A DNA stretch of 6,870 nt from Acidianus hospitalis (lineage in GTDB: Archaea > Thermoproteota > Thermoprotei_A > Sulfolobales > Sulfolobaceae), in the NCBI GenBank assembly GCA_003086435.1, contig QEFD01000230.1, positions 1 through 6,870 of the forward strand, given 5' to 3'. Under the pieces are notes generated by a model. The model worked only from the letters and a program-made list of their open reading frames with translations. It ran no database searches and was not told the DNA's origin. Position 1 is the stretch's first letter, and every line of letters begins with the position of its first letter. A program made the translations under genes and the position numbers. Of the stretch, positions 1 through 5,909 are shown piece by piece.

Positions 1-2
1 CT

Positions 3-197
3 GGTGCCTCAGGAGTTTCGGAACTAGCTCTGGCAATAGTACTACCATCTTCTTACGTTTTTGACATAATTATCCTAGAGTACGTGAGTTACGCGTTAGG
101 ATTCATTTTCCTTAGGGAGATCAGCTTTAGTGAACTTAAAAAAGACATAGATAAAATAAAGAAGGATGGAGAACTTTATAAAAGAGCCGACTCCTGA
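3..197 (+). CDS. C-terminal end of a probable flippase-like (LPG-synthase TM / UPF0104) membrane protein, partial
   Basis: An open frame enters from the left edge and stops with TGA at 195-197, giving 64 residues. It begins [17 protein letters not shown], which resembles the GGSGxxE...LP motif near the C-terminus of the lysylphosphatidylglycerol-synthase-TM/flippase-like family. A hydrophobic stretch follows (roughly residues 17-37), then a charged, lysine-rich tail of about 25 residues that would be cytoplasmic. The end overlaps the next gene by 32 bp. Function within the family (lipid or lipid-linked sugar transport) is not resolved for archaea. The family call rests on one motif plus the membrane/tail layout, so it is tentative; that this is the end of a real gene is much surer. 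Confidence 0.5.
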   Translation, partial: GASGVSELALAIVLPSSYVFDIIILEYVSYALGFIFLREISFSELKKDIDKIKKDGELYKRADS

Positions 198-1191
198 AGA
201 GGCCAAGAAACTAATAGAAAGTATTAACAAAGAGGAAAGCATTTGCATAAAAATACCTTATAACGTTGATGCTATACTCGCAGCTTCTTTAATTATAAAA
301 TACATGGAGAACCCCTCTGCCCTCTCTTTCTCATCTAGTAATTGTCAACTAGAATTTTATCAAAGAGAAAGAGGAAAATTTGTTAGATTCAAAAATACTG
401 AGGTTTTTATAGGAAATTCATCTTTCTCATCATTAGTCCCAATAACTACTGAAGATATCTTACCAATATTAACTGGAATATCATCTAGCGTTGTATTAGA
501 AAGGAGAAATTTCAGCGATTGGGAGCTTTCAATAATGAAAAATGCGGAAAATTTAGGAATTACCATAGAGAAAAACCTAAAAATTCCTTCATATCACGAT
601 GCACCAATTTTCTTATCATTAGTTGAATCTTTTGATCCGTATATACCTACGGTAACTGGAAGCAGAGAAAACGCGATAGCATTAATAAATGAGATAGGCA
701 TCGATGAACTTTCTAAACTAACTGAGCTTAATGAAGGAGCTTTAAATACGTTAATTTTCAAAATTGTAAGTTTGATAATGAAAATTAATCCTAAGGTCAC
801 TAGAGATGATATAATAACCGATAGAGTATTCTACCTTAATTACGACTCACTAGAACTTGCTTTCTCCTTTATTTATTTTCTAGATACTATAGGCTCAAAA
901 ATTCTGGTAGATTTTGCTTTAAACCAGTCCATTGCAAGAATATTAATAAATAAATTTAGAGAAATTATAGGAAAAGGATTTTCAATAGGTCAAGTTACTG
1001 AAGATAAAAAATTCTTCATTGTAGAAAGCAATCTAAAATCACCCACACTCTTGCAATTAATTTTATTACAGGCACAGAAGGTAAGAAGGGATAAGCCAAT
1101 AGTAATAAAAAACGATAATAAACTATTAACGTCAAGATATTTTATTAACACTGAAGAGGAAGGATTGATAGAAGTTGAAGGCAGAGATTAA
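166..1191 (+). CDS. DHH/RecJ-like protein with inactive catalytic motif, probable archaeal Cdc45 (RecJdbh)
   Basis: This 341-residue protein has the layout of the DHH/RecJ phosphoesterase superfamily, but the catalytic signatures are gone. Where active enzymes have DADG after the first strand, this one has [14 protein letters not shown] (residues 30-43), and no DHH triplet is visible in the first 130 residues. The stretch [14 protein letters not shown] (156-169) matches the DPxxPxxTG linker seen in RecJ/Cdc45 relatives, and the C-terminal third (about 270-325) looks like a degenerate DHHA1 region. In Sulfolobus a RecJ-like protein lacking nuclease activity binds GINS and is regarded as the archaeal Cdc45 of the replicative helicase; this gene fits that description by inference. 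The ATG at 166 follows GAAGG and overlaps the previous gene by 32 bp; pcc1 overlaps its 3' end by 17 bp. An alternative is another inactive DHH protein. Confidence 0.65.
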   Translation: MENFIKEPTPEEAKKLIESINKEESICIKIPYNVDAILAASLIIKYMENPSALSFSSSNCQLEFYQRERGKFVRFKNTEVFIGNSSFSSLVPITTEDILPILTGISSSVVLERRNFSDWELSIMKNAENLGITIEKNLKIPSYHDAPIFLSLVESFDPYIPTVTGSRENAIALINEIGIDELSKLTELNEGALNTLIFKIVSLIMKINPKVTRDDIITDRVFYLNYDSLELAFSFIYFLDTIGSKILVDFALNQSIARILINKFREIIGKGFSIGQVTEDKKFFIVESNLKSPTLLQLILLQAQKVRRDKPIVIKNDNKLLTSRYFINTEEEGLIEVEGRD

Positions 1192-1429
1192 TATTCAAAT
1201 CCAGAGCCCTCACGCAAAAGAAATTATAAACAGTTTGAAAGTTGATAACATAAACATTCCACAGGATATGCAAATAGATATGAATTATAATGAGAATTTC
1301 GCTAATATAAAAATAATAATGGAAATTTCTTCTCCTAAAGATATATTAACTTTAAGAAACACGGCTGACGAGATACTTGAACATGCAAATTTGATTATAA
1401 ACCTCCTAGAAAATAAAAGGATAGCTTAA
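1175..1429 (+). CDS. pcc1: KEOPS complex subunit Pcc1
   Basis: An 84-residue protein of the Pcc1 family, matching the usual length of about 80. Visible features are the opening [17 protein letters not shown] (residues 8-24), two central beta-strands (INMNY-like and [12 protein letters not shown]), and the C-terminal helix with [19 protein letters not shown] (60-78), the dimerisation helix of the family. Pcc1 is the dimerising subunit of KEOPS, which with Kae1, Bud32 and Cgi121 makes the t6A modification at position 37 of ANN-decoding tRNAs. The only sensible start is TTG at 1175, inside the end of the upstream gene (17-bp overlap), a common arrangement in this group of archaea. It lies just before L10e, so its location among translation genes fits its role. 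Small size limits certainty, but pattern and context agree. Confidence 0.8.
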   Translation: MKAEINIQIQSPHAKEIINSLKVDNINIPQDMQIDMNYNENFANIKIIMEISSPKDILTLRNTADEILEHANLIINLLENKRIA

Positions 1430-1433
1430 ATAT
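1425..1433 (+). promoter_or_regulatory. TATA box for a leaderless L10e transcript
   Basis: The box CTTAAATAT is centred at 1429, exactly 26 nt before the L10e ATG at 1455, with purine-rich sequence (AAAAGGATAG) just upstream where the TFB recognition element would lie. There is no Shine-Dalgarno-like sequence between box and ATG, so the mRNA probably starts at or within a few bases of the start codon. The box overlaps the stop codon of pcc1. This would drive L10e and the genes behind it. Confidence 0.65.
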
Positions 1434-1454
1434 CTCTTAAGTTAATAAACACCT

Positions 1455-1985
1455 ATGCCGTTAAGACCAGGTAGATGTTACAGGCACTTCTCTGGGCCAG
1501 CTTATACTAGAAAAGAATACATACCAGGAGTACCAATGCCAAAAATTACAAAATTCACTATGGGTACTGCAAATAAAGATTACGATTACGAGGTTAGAAT
1601 GATAGTAAAGGAGCTAGGACAAATAAGACATAACGCGTTAGAAGCGACAAGAGTAATGGCTTTAAAGAGAATTTCAAAATTAGTAGGTAATGAAACAGAC
1701 TTCTTCCTCTGGGTATTAAAATACCCCCACCACGTTTTAAGAGAAAACAAGATGATGGCTTTCGCTGGAGCAGACAGATTGCAAGACGGAATGAGATTAT
1801 CTTTCGGCAAACCCGTAGGAACCGCAGTAAGGATAGTAAAACAAGGAGATGTCTTAATGATACTTAGAGTTAAGAAAGAACACTTAGCCTTTGCAAAAGA
1901 AGCTTTTGAAGTTGCCTCTAAAAAACTTCCTTTGGACGTAGAAATAGTTATTACTCCGCTAAAGCAGGAGGCAAAAACTCAGTGA
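1455..1985 (+). CDS. rpl10e: Large-subunit ribosomal protein L10e (uL16 family)
   Basis: A 176-residue protein that reads through as archaeal L10e/uL16: N-terminus [20 protein letters not shown], the central [15 protein letters not shown] block, then [20 protein letters not shown] and [11 protein letters not shown]. In the ribosome uL16 sits near the tRNA elbow at the A site/peptidyl-transferase centre of the 50S subunit. Length and full-span similarity fit the family, with no missing part. The ATG at 1455 is 26 nt past a TATA box, which supports a leaderless transcript, and the N-terminal sequence is the conserved one. Its TGA stop (1983-1985) overlaps a GTG that is the natural start of dph2 (the string GTGA). 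Confidence 0.97.
   Translation: MPLRPGRCYRHFSGPAYTRKEYIPGVPMPKITKFTMGTANKDYDYEVRMIVKELGQIRHNALEATRVMALKRISKLVGNETDFFLWVLKYPHHVLRENKMMAFAGADRLQDGMRLSFGKPVGTAVRIVKQGDVLMILRVKKEHLAFAKEAFEVASKKLPLDVEIVITPLKQEAKTQ
1967..1971 (+). promoter_or_regulatory. Shine-Dalgarno site for the dph2 GTG
   Basis: GGAGG lies inside the end of L10e, 10 nt before the GTG at 1982. It would be too far (17 nt) from the first in-frame non-standard start candidate of the uninterrupted dph2 frame (ATT at 1989). It therefore supports GTG 1982 as the translation start and makes the following frame break more noticeable. Confidence 0.55.
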
Positions 1986-2978
1986 ACTATTTTTTTTGAT
2001 GAAGATAAGGTAATAGAGGAAATAAAAAAGAGGAATGCAAAAAAAGTTTTATTACAATTTCCTGAAGGTTTAAGATATTTTTCTACAGAAATTGTTTCTA
2101 AGTTAGAAGATAAAATAAAGGACGTAGAATTTATAATATCTGGAGAACCAAGTTGGGGAGCTTGCGACATAGCTGAAGACGAAGCACAAATACTCGGCGT
2201 AGATTTAATAATACATTTTGGTCACACGCCTTACACTTGGTATTATCCTAAATTTCCCACGGTATTCATACCAACAGAAAGTAACCTAAAGATTGAAGAA
2301 AAAGTGATAGACGAAGCGAAAGAGTTAGCGAAAAAATATAACCCAAGGAAAATATCTCTTTCGGCAACTATTCAGCACGCAAAACTTTTGCCAGAATTAA
2401 AAGAACATTTCACAGAATTTGAAGTAGAAATAGGAAAGCCTTCTAATCCCTTCATGTTAGACGGTCAAATATTGGGTTGTGATTATAAGGCGATACCCTT
2501 AGACGTAGATCTGCATATTAACATCTCTGGCGGAAAATTCCACGCATTAGGAATAGGACTATACACTGGTAAGCCTGTAATAAATATTGACCCCTACTCG
2601 CAAAGGGCAGAAGACTTAACTAATGAAGTTAGCAAAATCCTGAAAATTAGATATTCTAAAATAATGCAAGCATTAGATGCAAAGACCTGGGTTATAATTC
2701 AAGGAATCAAAGTGGGACAAAATAGACCTTTAATGGTAAAATACCTTGAAAAGAAGCTAAAAGAAAAAGGGTACAAAGTTTACGTTGTAAGTAACAAGGT
2801 ACTTAACGTGGAGACTTTAAGGAATATCGATAGGAGTTATATAGACGCGTATATAGTAACTTCATGCCCAAGACTTCCTACTGACGATTTATATAACTTT
2901 GAAAAACCGGTATTAACTCCAGGAGAGGCTAGAATGGTTATAAATAATAAGTTAGAACCATATATTTTCCCTTGGTAA
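1982..2978 (+). CDS. dph2: Diphthamide synthase Dph2 (3-amino-3-carboxypropyl transferase), apparent +1 frame break after codon 5
   Basis: Dph2 is a radical-SAM-like [4Fe-4S] enzyme that moves the 3-amino-3-carboxypropyl group from S-adenosylmethionine to a histidine of elongation factor 2, the first step of diphthamide synthesis. The three cluster cysteines are present in the expected contexts: WGACD (about residue 61), LGCDY (166) and TSCPRLPTD (295). The reconstructed length of about 331 residues is normal. The body of the gene is open from 1986 to 2978 but has no ATG, GTG or TTG before 2304, which would remove the first third including the first cysteine. GTG 1982, overlapping the L10e stop and preceded by GGAGG, is the expected start, yet it reads VNYFF and then a stop. 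Reading T7 instead of T8 at 1990-1997 gives [13 protein letters not shown] and joins the frames. Causes could be a homopolymer sequencing error, slippage, or a rare ATT start at 1989. Csl4 follows directly. Confidence 0.9.
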
Positions 2979-2983
2979 TTGAA

Positions 2984-3550
2984 ATGAAAAGCCAAGGAGA
3001 GATAACTTTCCCCGGAGATTTACTGGGAGTAATCGAAGAATTTTCTCCTGGAGAAGGATCTTATGAGGAAGACGGAAATGTTAGGTCTTCGACTATAGGA
3101 AAAGTATTTTATGACATGATTAACAGAAGAAGCAACGTTCTTTCTCCTAAAAAATCTCTTATGTTAACTTTAAGGAAGGCTAAATACGTTTACGGTATAG
3201 TAAACCTAATAAAGGAAGACGTAGCCAACGTTGATATTGTAAGCGTAGAAGAGAAATTCATAACTCCAATTTCCGGACTTTTACACATCTCTCAAATAAG
3301 TAATAAAAGACTAAACACAATATTAGAAGCAATCAGAGTAGGAGACGTAATAAAAGCTAAACCTTTGACATTTAGTCCCCCAATTAGTTTAACTATAAAG
3401 CAAAAAGATCTAGGAGTAATCTTTGCCCAATGTTCAATTTGCGGGCATATGATGACCAAATTAGATGAGGAACATTTAAAATGTGTATATTGCGGTAATG
3501 TAGAACAGAGAAAAGTAGGAAATTACGTGGTGAGAAAATATGCAAATTAA
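2984..3550 (+). CDS. csl4: Exosome RNA-binding cap protein Csl4
   Basis: A 188-residue protein with the three parts of archaeal Csl4: an N-terminal domain (about 1-60, with [17 protein letters not shown]), a central S1-type beta-barrel (about 60-135, including [10 protein letters not shown] and [10 protein letters not shown]), and a C-terminal zinc ribbon with Cys150, Cys153, Cys167 and Cys170 (CSIC and CVYC). Csl4 forms, with Rrp4, the cap on the Rrp41-Rrp42 ring that degrades and tails RNA, and links DnaG to the archaeal exosome. I chose ATG 2984 because GGTAAT, close to the archaeal Shine-Dalgarno GGTGAT, ends 4 nt before it; a TTG at 2972 would add MVIE and overlap dph2 by 7 bp. Rpo11 overlaps the 3' end by 11 bp, so the two are surely co-transcribed. 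Confidence 0.9.
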   Translation: MKSQGEITFPGDLLGVIEEFSPGEGSYEEDGNVRSSTIGKVFYDMINRRSNVLSPKKSLMLTLRKAKYVYGIVNLIKEDVANVDIVSVEEKFITPISGLLHISQISNKRLNTILEAIRVGDVIKAKPLTFSPPISLTIKQKDLGVIFAQCSICGHMMTKLDEEHLKCVYCGNVEQRKVGNYVVRKYAN

Positions 3551-3815
3551 GATATTAAAATCGAGTGATACATACGCTGAAATAGAAATTGAGGGAGAAG
3601 AACATACTCTAGGAAATCTTTTAGCTGGAAGTTTGAGGAAAGTTGAAGGAGTTATTTATGCTTCATATTATCAACCTCATCCACTAGTCAATTCAATAAT
3701 ATTAAAAGTAATGACTAATGGAGAAATTAAGCCCATGGATGCAATTAAAAAGGCTATAGAAATTGCAGAAAATTATGCAAATAAATACCTTGAGGAAATA
3801 AAGAAAATTGAATAA
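3540..3815 (+). CDS. rpoL: DNA-directed RNA polymerase subunit L (Rpo11)
   Basis: A 91-residue protein of the Rpb11/alpha-N family, the usual size for archaeal Rpo11. The family signature is clear: [19 protein letters not shown] (residues 20-38) followed by ASYYQPHPL (41-49), then a long C-terminal helix from about residue 64. Rpo11 dimerises with Rpo3 to form the assembly platform of RNA polymerase. ATG 3540 lies within the end of csl4 (11-bp overlap), and its own TAA overlaps the following TTG-start gene by 8 bp. Pairing with Csl4 and, two genes later, TFS puts RNA synthesis and RNA decay factors together. Confidence 0.95.
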   Translation: MQIKILKSSDTYAEIEIEGEEHTLGNLLAGSLRKVEGVIYASYYQPHPLVNSIILKVMTNGEIKPMDAIKKAIEIAENYANKYLEEIKKIE

Positions 3816-4056
3816 AAAAGAAAGAAGAGTAGCAGTACTAGTTGAAGGTAAAGAAATAACTGCTATTTGCGTTTTTAGAGGGCAATTTCTGGAGCATCTT
3901 TTTTTAGGTAAGAGTAGAGAGGAAGTTCTTTCACAATTTAATAATTCTTCTGTAAGTAAGGAGATTACGAGCACTTCGCCCTCAAATGACCTTGAAGAAA
4001 TATGTAGATTTATAGTAGAGAAGATATCGCAAAAAATAAATAAAGTAAATTCTTAG
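3808..4056 (+). CDS. Unrecognised 82-residue protein between rpoL and tfs
   Basis: I do not recognise this protein. The frame opens with TTG at 3808, overlapping rpoL by 8 bp, with GAGG 12 nt upstream; there is no ATG in the frame. The sequence suggests a small alpha/beta fold: two N-terminal strands ([19 protein letters not shown]), a helix (SREEVLSQF), a serine/threonine-rich, probably disordered stretch (about 46-59), and a C-terminal helix ([16 protein letters not shown]). No cysteine pairs, membrane segment or signal peptide are visible. The tight coupling to rpoL and the 26-nt gap to tfs imply co-expression with transcription genes. Base use is like its neighbours, so it is probably a native gene rather than an import. 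It could be a lineage-specific partner of polymerase or exosome, but nothing in the residues shows that. Confidence 0.7.
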   Translation: MNKKERRVAVLVEGKEITAICVFRGQFLEHLFLGKSREEVLSQFNNSSVSKEITSTSPSNDLEEICRFIVEKISQKINKVNS

Positions 4057-4082
4057 TTTAATGTATTGCCGGGCGATAGTTC

Positions 4083-4412
4083 ATGAAGTTCTGTCCTAAA
4101 TGTCACTCAATGATGGTACCTAGAAAAATTAGTGGTAAAAATGTATATAAATGCCTAAAATGCGGTTATGAGGAAGAAGTTAAGTCCTCGGAAGTAATAA
4201 CTACAAAGATAAAACACTCTGAAACAGAAAAAACCCTCGTTTTAGAGGAAGAAATGCCCCAAGGAGCTCAGAAAATTAAAGGAGTAATATGCCCTAACTG
4301 TAAGAACGACGAAGCGTACTTCTGGATCTTGCAAACTAGAGCAGCGGACGAGCCAGCAACTAGGTTTTATAAGTGTACTAAGTGCGGTAAGGTTTGGAGA
4401 GAATACGAGTAA
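4083..4412 (+). CDS. tfs: Transcript cleavage factor TFS (archaeal TFIIS homologue)
   Basis: A 109-residue protein with two zinc ribbons joined by a linker of about 40 residues, the standard TFS layout. The N-terminal ribbon uses Cys4, Cys7, Cys24 and Cys27; the C-terminal ribbon uses Cys70, Cys73, Cys98 and Cys101. Between the last pairs lies QTRAADEPATRFYKC, carrying Asp89-Glu90, the acidic tip that enters the polymerase channel and triggers cleavage of backtracked RNA. The intact acidic pair argues for an active cleavage factor and not one of the inhibitory TFS paralogues found in Sulfolobales. A Shine-Dalgarno-like GGCGAT (4072-4077) ends 5 nt before ATG 4083, suggesting the gene is translated from a longer operon mRNA, though it starts 26 nt after the preceding stop. 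Confidence 0.95.
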   Translation: MKFCPKCHSMMVPRKISGKNVYKCLKCGYEEEVKSSEVITTKIKHSETEKTLVLEEEMPQGAQKIKGVICPNCKNDEAYFWILQTRAADEPATRFYKCTKCGKVWREYE

Positions 4413-4426
4413 AAAGTAAACGTAAA

Positions 4427-4441
4427 TCTTATTTTATTCTT
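4427..4441 (+). promoter_or_regulatory. T-rich tract: probable tRNA promoter element and tfs terminator
   Basis: The run CTTATTTTATTCTTT sits 15 nt past the tfs stop. Its left part is centred 25-30 nt before the first base of the tRNA, the expected place for a weak TATA element. As a T-rich stretch on the coding strand it could also end transcription of the upstream operon, as archaeal terminators are U-rich. Both roles are inference from position and base composition. Confidence 0.4.
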
Positions 4442-4458
4442 TAGATGATACTGATAAT

Positions 4459-4538
<80 letters not shown>

Positions 4539-4616
4539 CATTATATGAAATTGAAAGAATTTCTCTATAAATGTAATGATTACGTTGGTAACATACGAGG
4601 AAAAAATTGGTAAACG

Positions 4617-4625
4617 CTTATATTT
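4617..4625 (+). promoter_or_regulatory. TATA box for the integrase fragment
   Basis: CTTATATTT is centred at 4621, exactly 26 nt before ATG 4647, the spacing of a leaderless archaeal promoter. The promoter therefore appears intact although the gene behind it is broken. Confidence 0.5.
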
Positions 4626-4646
4626 GACGATATCAAAAATGTATAT

Positions 4647-5028
4647 ATGGCAGTAATAGACGTAAGCAAATTAACAAAAGAGCAGAGAATAAAATTACTA
4701 GAGAAAGCAAAAGAGAAATTAGGTATGAGCAAGCTTGAAGAAATTACAGGTCGAAGCAGAAAGCAGTTGTATCTGTATTTACGTGGTTTCGATCAAAGAG
4801 ATAAAGAAATTATTATTCCAGATAACGTAATAGAGGAAAATTACCCAAGCGTTACCTATCGATCAAATTTATGAAGTTTTGCACGGTTTCAATCCGCGTG
4901 AAGTTACTATCAATGATGCGATCGCGGTCATAACGAGAGCAGTTCAAGACCCAGGGTTTAGAAATATTTTCTTCATGCTTTTACAAAATCAGTTTGGAGA
5001 GTATTTAAAAGAAACTTCTACATCTTAG
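4647..5028 (+). pseudogene. Remnant of a Sulfolobales tyrosine integrase: N-terminal HTH domain only, frameshifted
   Basis: The first 64 codons (MAVIDVSKLTKEQR..., with an HTH-like segment at about 26-48) followed by a second frame from 4840 (ITQALPIDQIYEVLHGF...) together give about 126 residues. They resemble the N-terminal domain of pNOB8-type crenarchaeal plasmid integrases, in which LLKxxLGxYL-like sequence ends the domain; here it reads LLQNQFGEYLKETS. The frames join if one A is dropped from the A4 run at 4837-4840, giving ...VIEE-ITQALPID. The second frame ends at TAG 5026; a few codons after it (SYRVT) may still belong to the old gene, but no catalytic core (R...HxxR...Y) follows in the window. 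The position just downstream of tRNA-Arg, same strand, fits an old integration event. A functional short DNA-binding protein of 75 residues is possible but less likely. Confidence 0.65.
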
Positions 5029-5041
5029 AAGAACGCAATAA

Positions 5042-5080
5042 GTTACCGTGTAACGGGGTGAGTAACACGAGTTTGTTACC
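5042..5080 (+). repeat. Cluster of four GTTAC/GTAAC motifs
   Basis: GTTAC occurs at 5042-5046 and 5075-5079 and its complement GTAAC at 5050-5054 and 5062-5066. The first pair is an inverted repeat with a 3-bp spacer and the outer copies both read GTTACC. The same GGTAAC word occurs at 4587-4592 before the integrase remnant. It may be a protein-binding site left from the integrated element. No function is shown. Confidence 0.35.
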
Positions 5081-5111
5081 ACATTATAGTTATTCTAAAA
5101 TGTACATTTGG

Positions 5112-5141
5112 TAAAAAATGAAAAATGCACGACGTAAAAAA
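5112..5141 (-). terminator. Poly-T tracts ending the wHTH gene
   Basis: On the - strand, three T runs (T6, T5, T6) follow the stop of the wHTH gene within 40 nt, matching the U-rich terminators of Sulfolobales. The word GTAAAAAATG (+ strand) is repeated at 5111-5120 and 5134-5143. No convincing stem-loop accompanies the runs. Confidence 0.5.
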
Positions 5142-5150
5142 TGTTAGATG

Positions 5151-5384
5151 TTACTCAATACCGAGTTCTTTGAATATCGACGTCTTAATAGAGTATTTTC
5201 TATATTTTTTACCTGCAATGTGCATCCACCCACGCGTGATCTTTCCTTCTTTTGTTAATTCTGAAAGGTTTTTCAGCAATGAATTTCTTGGAATTTTTGT
5301 GTACCTCTCTAACTCTTCTAAAGTTAATGAACCTCTTTTCGCTAAAACTAGTAGTATTTTCTGTTTTTGTGTAAGACTCTTCAT
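5151..5384 (-). CDS. Small winged helix-turn-helix transcriptional regulator
   Basis: A 77-residue basic protein consisting almost only of a winged-helix domain. Helix 1 is about 3-16 (SLTQKQKILLVLAKRG), helix 2 about 21-29 (TLEELERYT), and recognition helix 3 about 32-46 (PRNSLLKNLSELTKEGKI), followed by a wing with aromatic and basic residues (RGWMHIAGKKYRKYSI). There is no ligand-binding domain, cysteine switch or membrane segment. Such small wHTH proteins are common on crenarchaeal plasmids and viruses and near mobile elements; the precise family (ArsR/MarR-like or plasmid-type) cannot be settled by eye. The ATG at 5384 is the first possible start and lies at the edge of the direct repeat TACGTTAATTA, suggesting autoregulation. 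It is transcribed away from the hairpin-rich region and the Doc gene. Confidence 0.75.
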   Translation of the reverse strand: MKSLTQKQKILLVLAKRGSLTLEELERYTKIPRNSLLKNLSELTKEGKITRGWMHIAGKKYRKYSIKTSIFKELGIE

Positions 5385-5428
5385 ACGTTAATTAACCGTT
5401 AAATTACGTTAATTAGCTTTACTAATTA
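5384..5428 (-). promoter_or_regulatory. Promoter/operator region of the wHTH gene with direct repeats
   Basis: TACGTTAATTA occurs at 5384-5394 and again at 5405-5415 (21 bp apart, two helical turns), with a shortened copy TACTAATTA at 5420-5428 and CGTTAA between them at 5397-5402. The spacing puts all copies on one face or nearly so of the DNA, directly over the start codon and the place where the TATA box should lie. This is the pattern expected of a self-repressing regulator; binding is inference. Confidence 0.45.
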
Positions 5429-5441
5429 AGTAAGTTACTTA
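5427..5441. repeat. Perfect 15-bp palindrome
   Basis: TAAGTAA and TTACTTA flank a central G. It adjoins the direct repeats upstream of the wHTH gene and could be a dimer-binding operator or the first member of the hairpin array to its right. Confidence 0.5.
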
Positions 5442-5450
5442 GCACGCGCT

Positions 5451-5771
5451 GAAAGTTGGCTAAATCAACTCTTTCCAGTAGGTTTACTGAAATAGTAATA
5501 TTATTTCCGTTAACGTGAGAGCTTGCTCTCACAAGCAAAAAATGCGGGATCCAGCAGGATTAACTTAGTTGAAATTTTTCTCAGATAACTGAACAAAATC
5601 CTGGTTCCCCGGCCAGAATTTTTGGATACCGAAAGTAAACAAATTCTCAGCATTTGCCGAGAATTTATAGCATAAAAATGAACAAAATGCGATCTCCAGA
5701 GATCGCATTTAGGAGACCAAAGTAAAAATAAAACAGAAGAGACTAAAATAGTGTCGCATACGACACAATTT
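5451..5771. repeat. Array of unrelated hairpin-forming inverted repeats; no protein gene supported before 5751
   Basis: Seven stems lie in about 320 bp. They are 5451-5475 (AGTTG/CAACT plus GAA/TTC), 5489-5507 (GAAATA/TATTTC), 5515-5532 (GTGAGAGC/GCTCTCAC, 2-nt centre), 5595-5622 (AAAATCCTGG/CCAGAATTTT, one mismatch), 5641-5666 (AAATTCTC/GAGAATTT plus GCA/TGC), 5685-5710 (AAATGCGATCTC/GAGATCGCATTT, 12 perfect pairs) and 5746-5771 (AAAT-GTGTCG/CGACAC-ATTT, one mismatch). The last four share a pattern: A-rich left edge, different GC-containing core, T-rich right edge, each 26-28 bp long. The first three of these start 46 and 44 bp apart. TGAACAAAAT is repeated at 5590-5599 and 5679-5688. The stems differ in sequence, so this is not a CRISPR or simple repeat. 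The role is unknown. Confidence 0.7.
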
Positions 5772-5897
5772 AGTGCAATCAAAAGTACAAAAATTCTCGG
5801 CTTTCCTAAAAGGAGGTATATTAAATTAACAGAAAAGGGTAAAAGGGTAATTGAAAAGCTTAAAGAATTATATAGTTTAATAGAAGCCAGTAGTTAA
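5751..5897 (+). CDS. Short wHTH-like protein or fragment upstream of doc
   Basis: From GTG 5751 the frame gives 48 residues; it stays open back to 5682 without another start. The sequence reads like the second half of a winged helix: a recognition-helix-like part (SHTTQFSAIKSTKILGF, residues 2-18), a short wing (PKRRYIKLTEKGKRV, 19-33) and a C-terminal helix (IEKLKELYSLI). The RYIxLTEKG signature is typical of many archaeal wHTH regulators. The first helix is missing, so this may be a decayed regulator or a minimal protein. It ends 12 nt before the Doc gene on the same strand, the spacing of an antitoxin-toxin operon, so an antitoxin role is a reasonable guess. An A-rich TATA-like stretch (about 5722-5733) lies some 24 nt before the GTG, and the last array hairpin covers its first codons. 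Confidence 0.5.
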   Translation: MSHTTQFSAIKSTKILGFPKRRYIKLTEKGKRVIEKLKELYSLIEASS

Positions 5898-5909
5898 GGT
5901 CGACTTTCC

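Noticed and set aside
360..800. Two 68-residue - strand frames inside the Cdc45-like gene
   Set aside because: They are opposite-strand shadows of a gene with coherent family features, with no start signals of their own.
2304..2978. A shorter Dph2 of 224 residues starting at GTG 2304
   Set aside because: It would lack about 107 conserved residues including the first cluster cysteine; clear Dph2 sequence continues upstream in the same frame to 1998.
2972..2983. TTG 2972 as the csl4 start
   Set aside because: ATG 2984 has a GGTAAT ribosome site at good spacing, and the extra four residues are not needed for the family.
5125..5391. An 88-residue + strand open frame opposite the wHTH gene
   Set aside because: Mirror of a convincing wHTH gene on the - strand; its translation is Phe/Ser-rich without motif.
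5427..5771. CRISPR array
   Set aside because: The repeated units are different palindromes and do not share one repeat; spacers are irregular and there are no cas genes.
5510..5782. A 90-residue open frame on the - strand through the hairpin array
   Set aside because: The protein is rich in Cys, Ser and Leu, unlike neighbours, has no recognisable motif or promoter, and exists only because inverted repeats lack stops in one frame.
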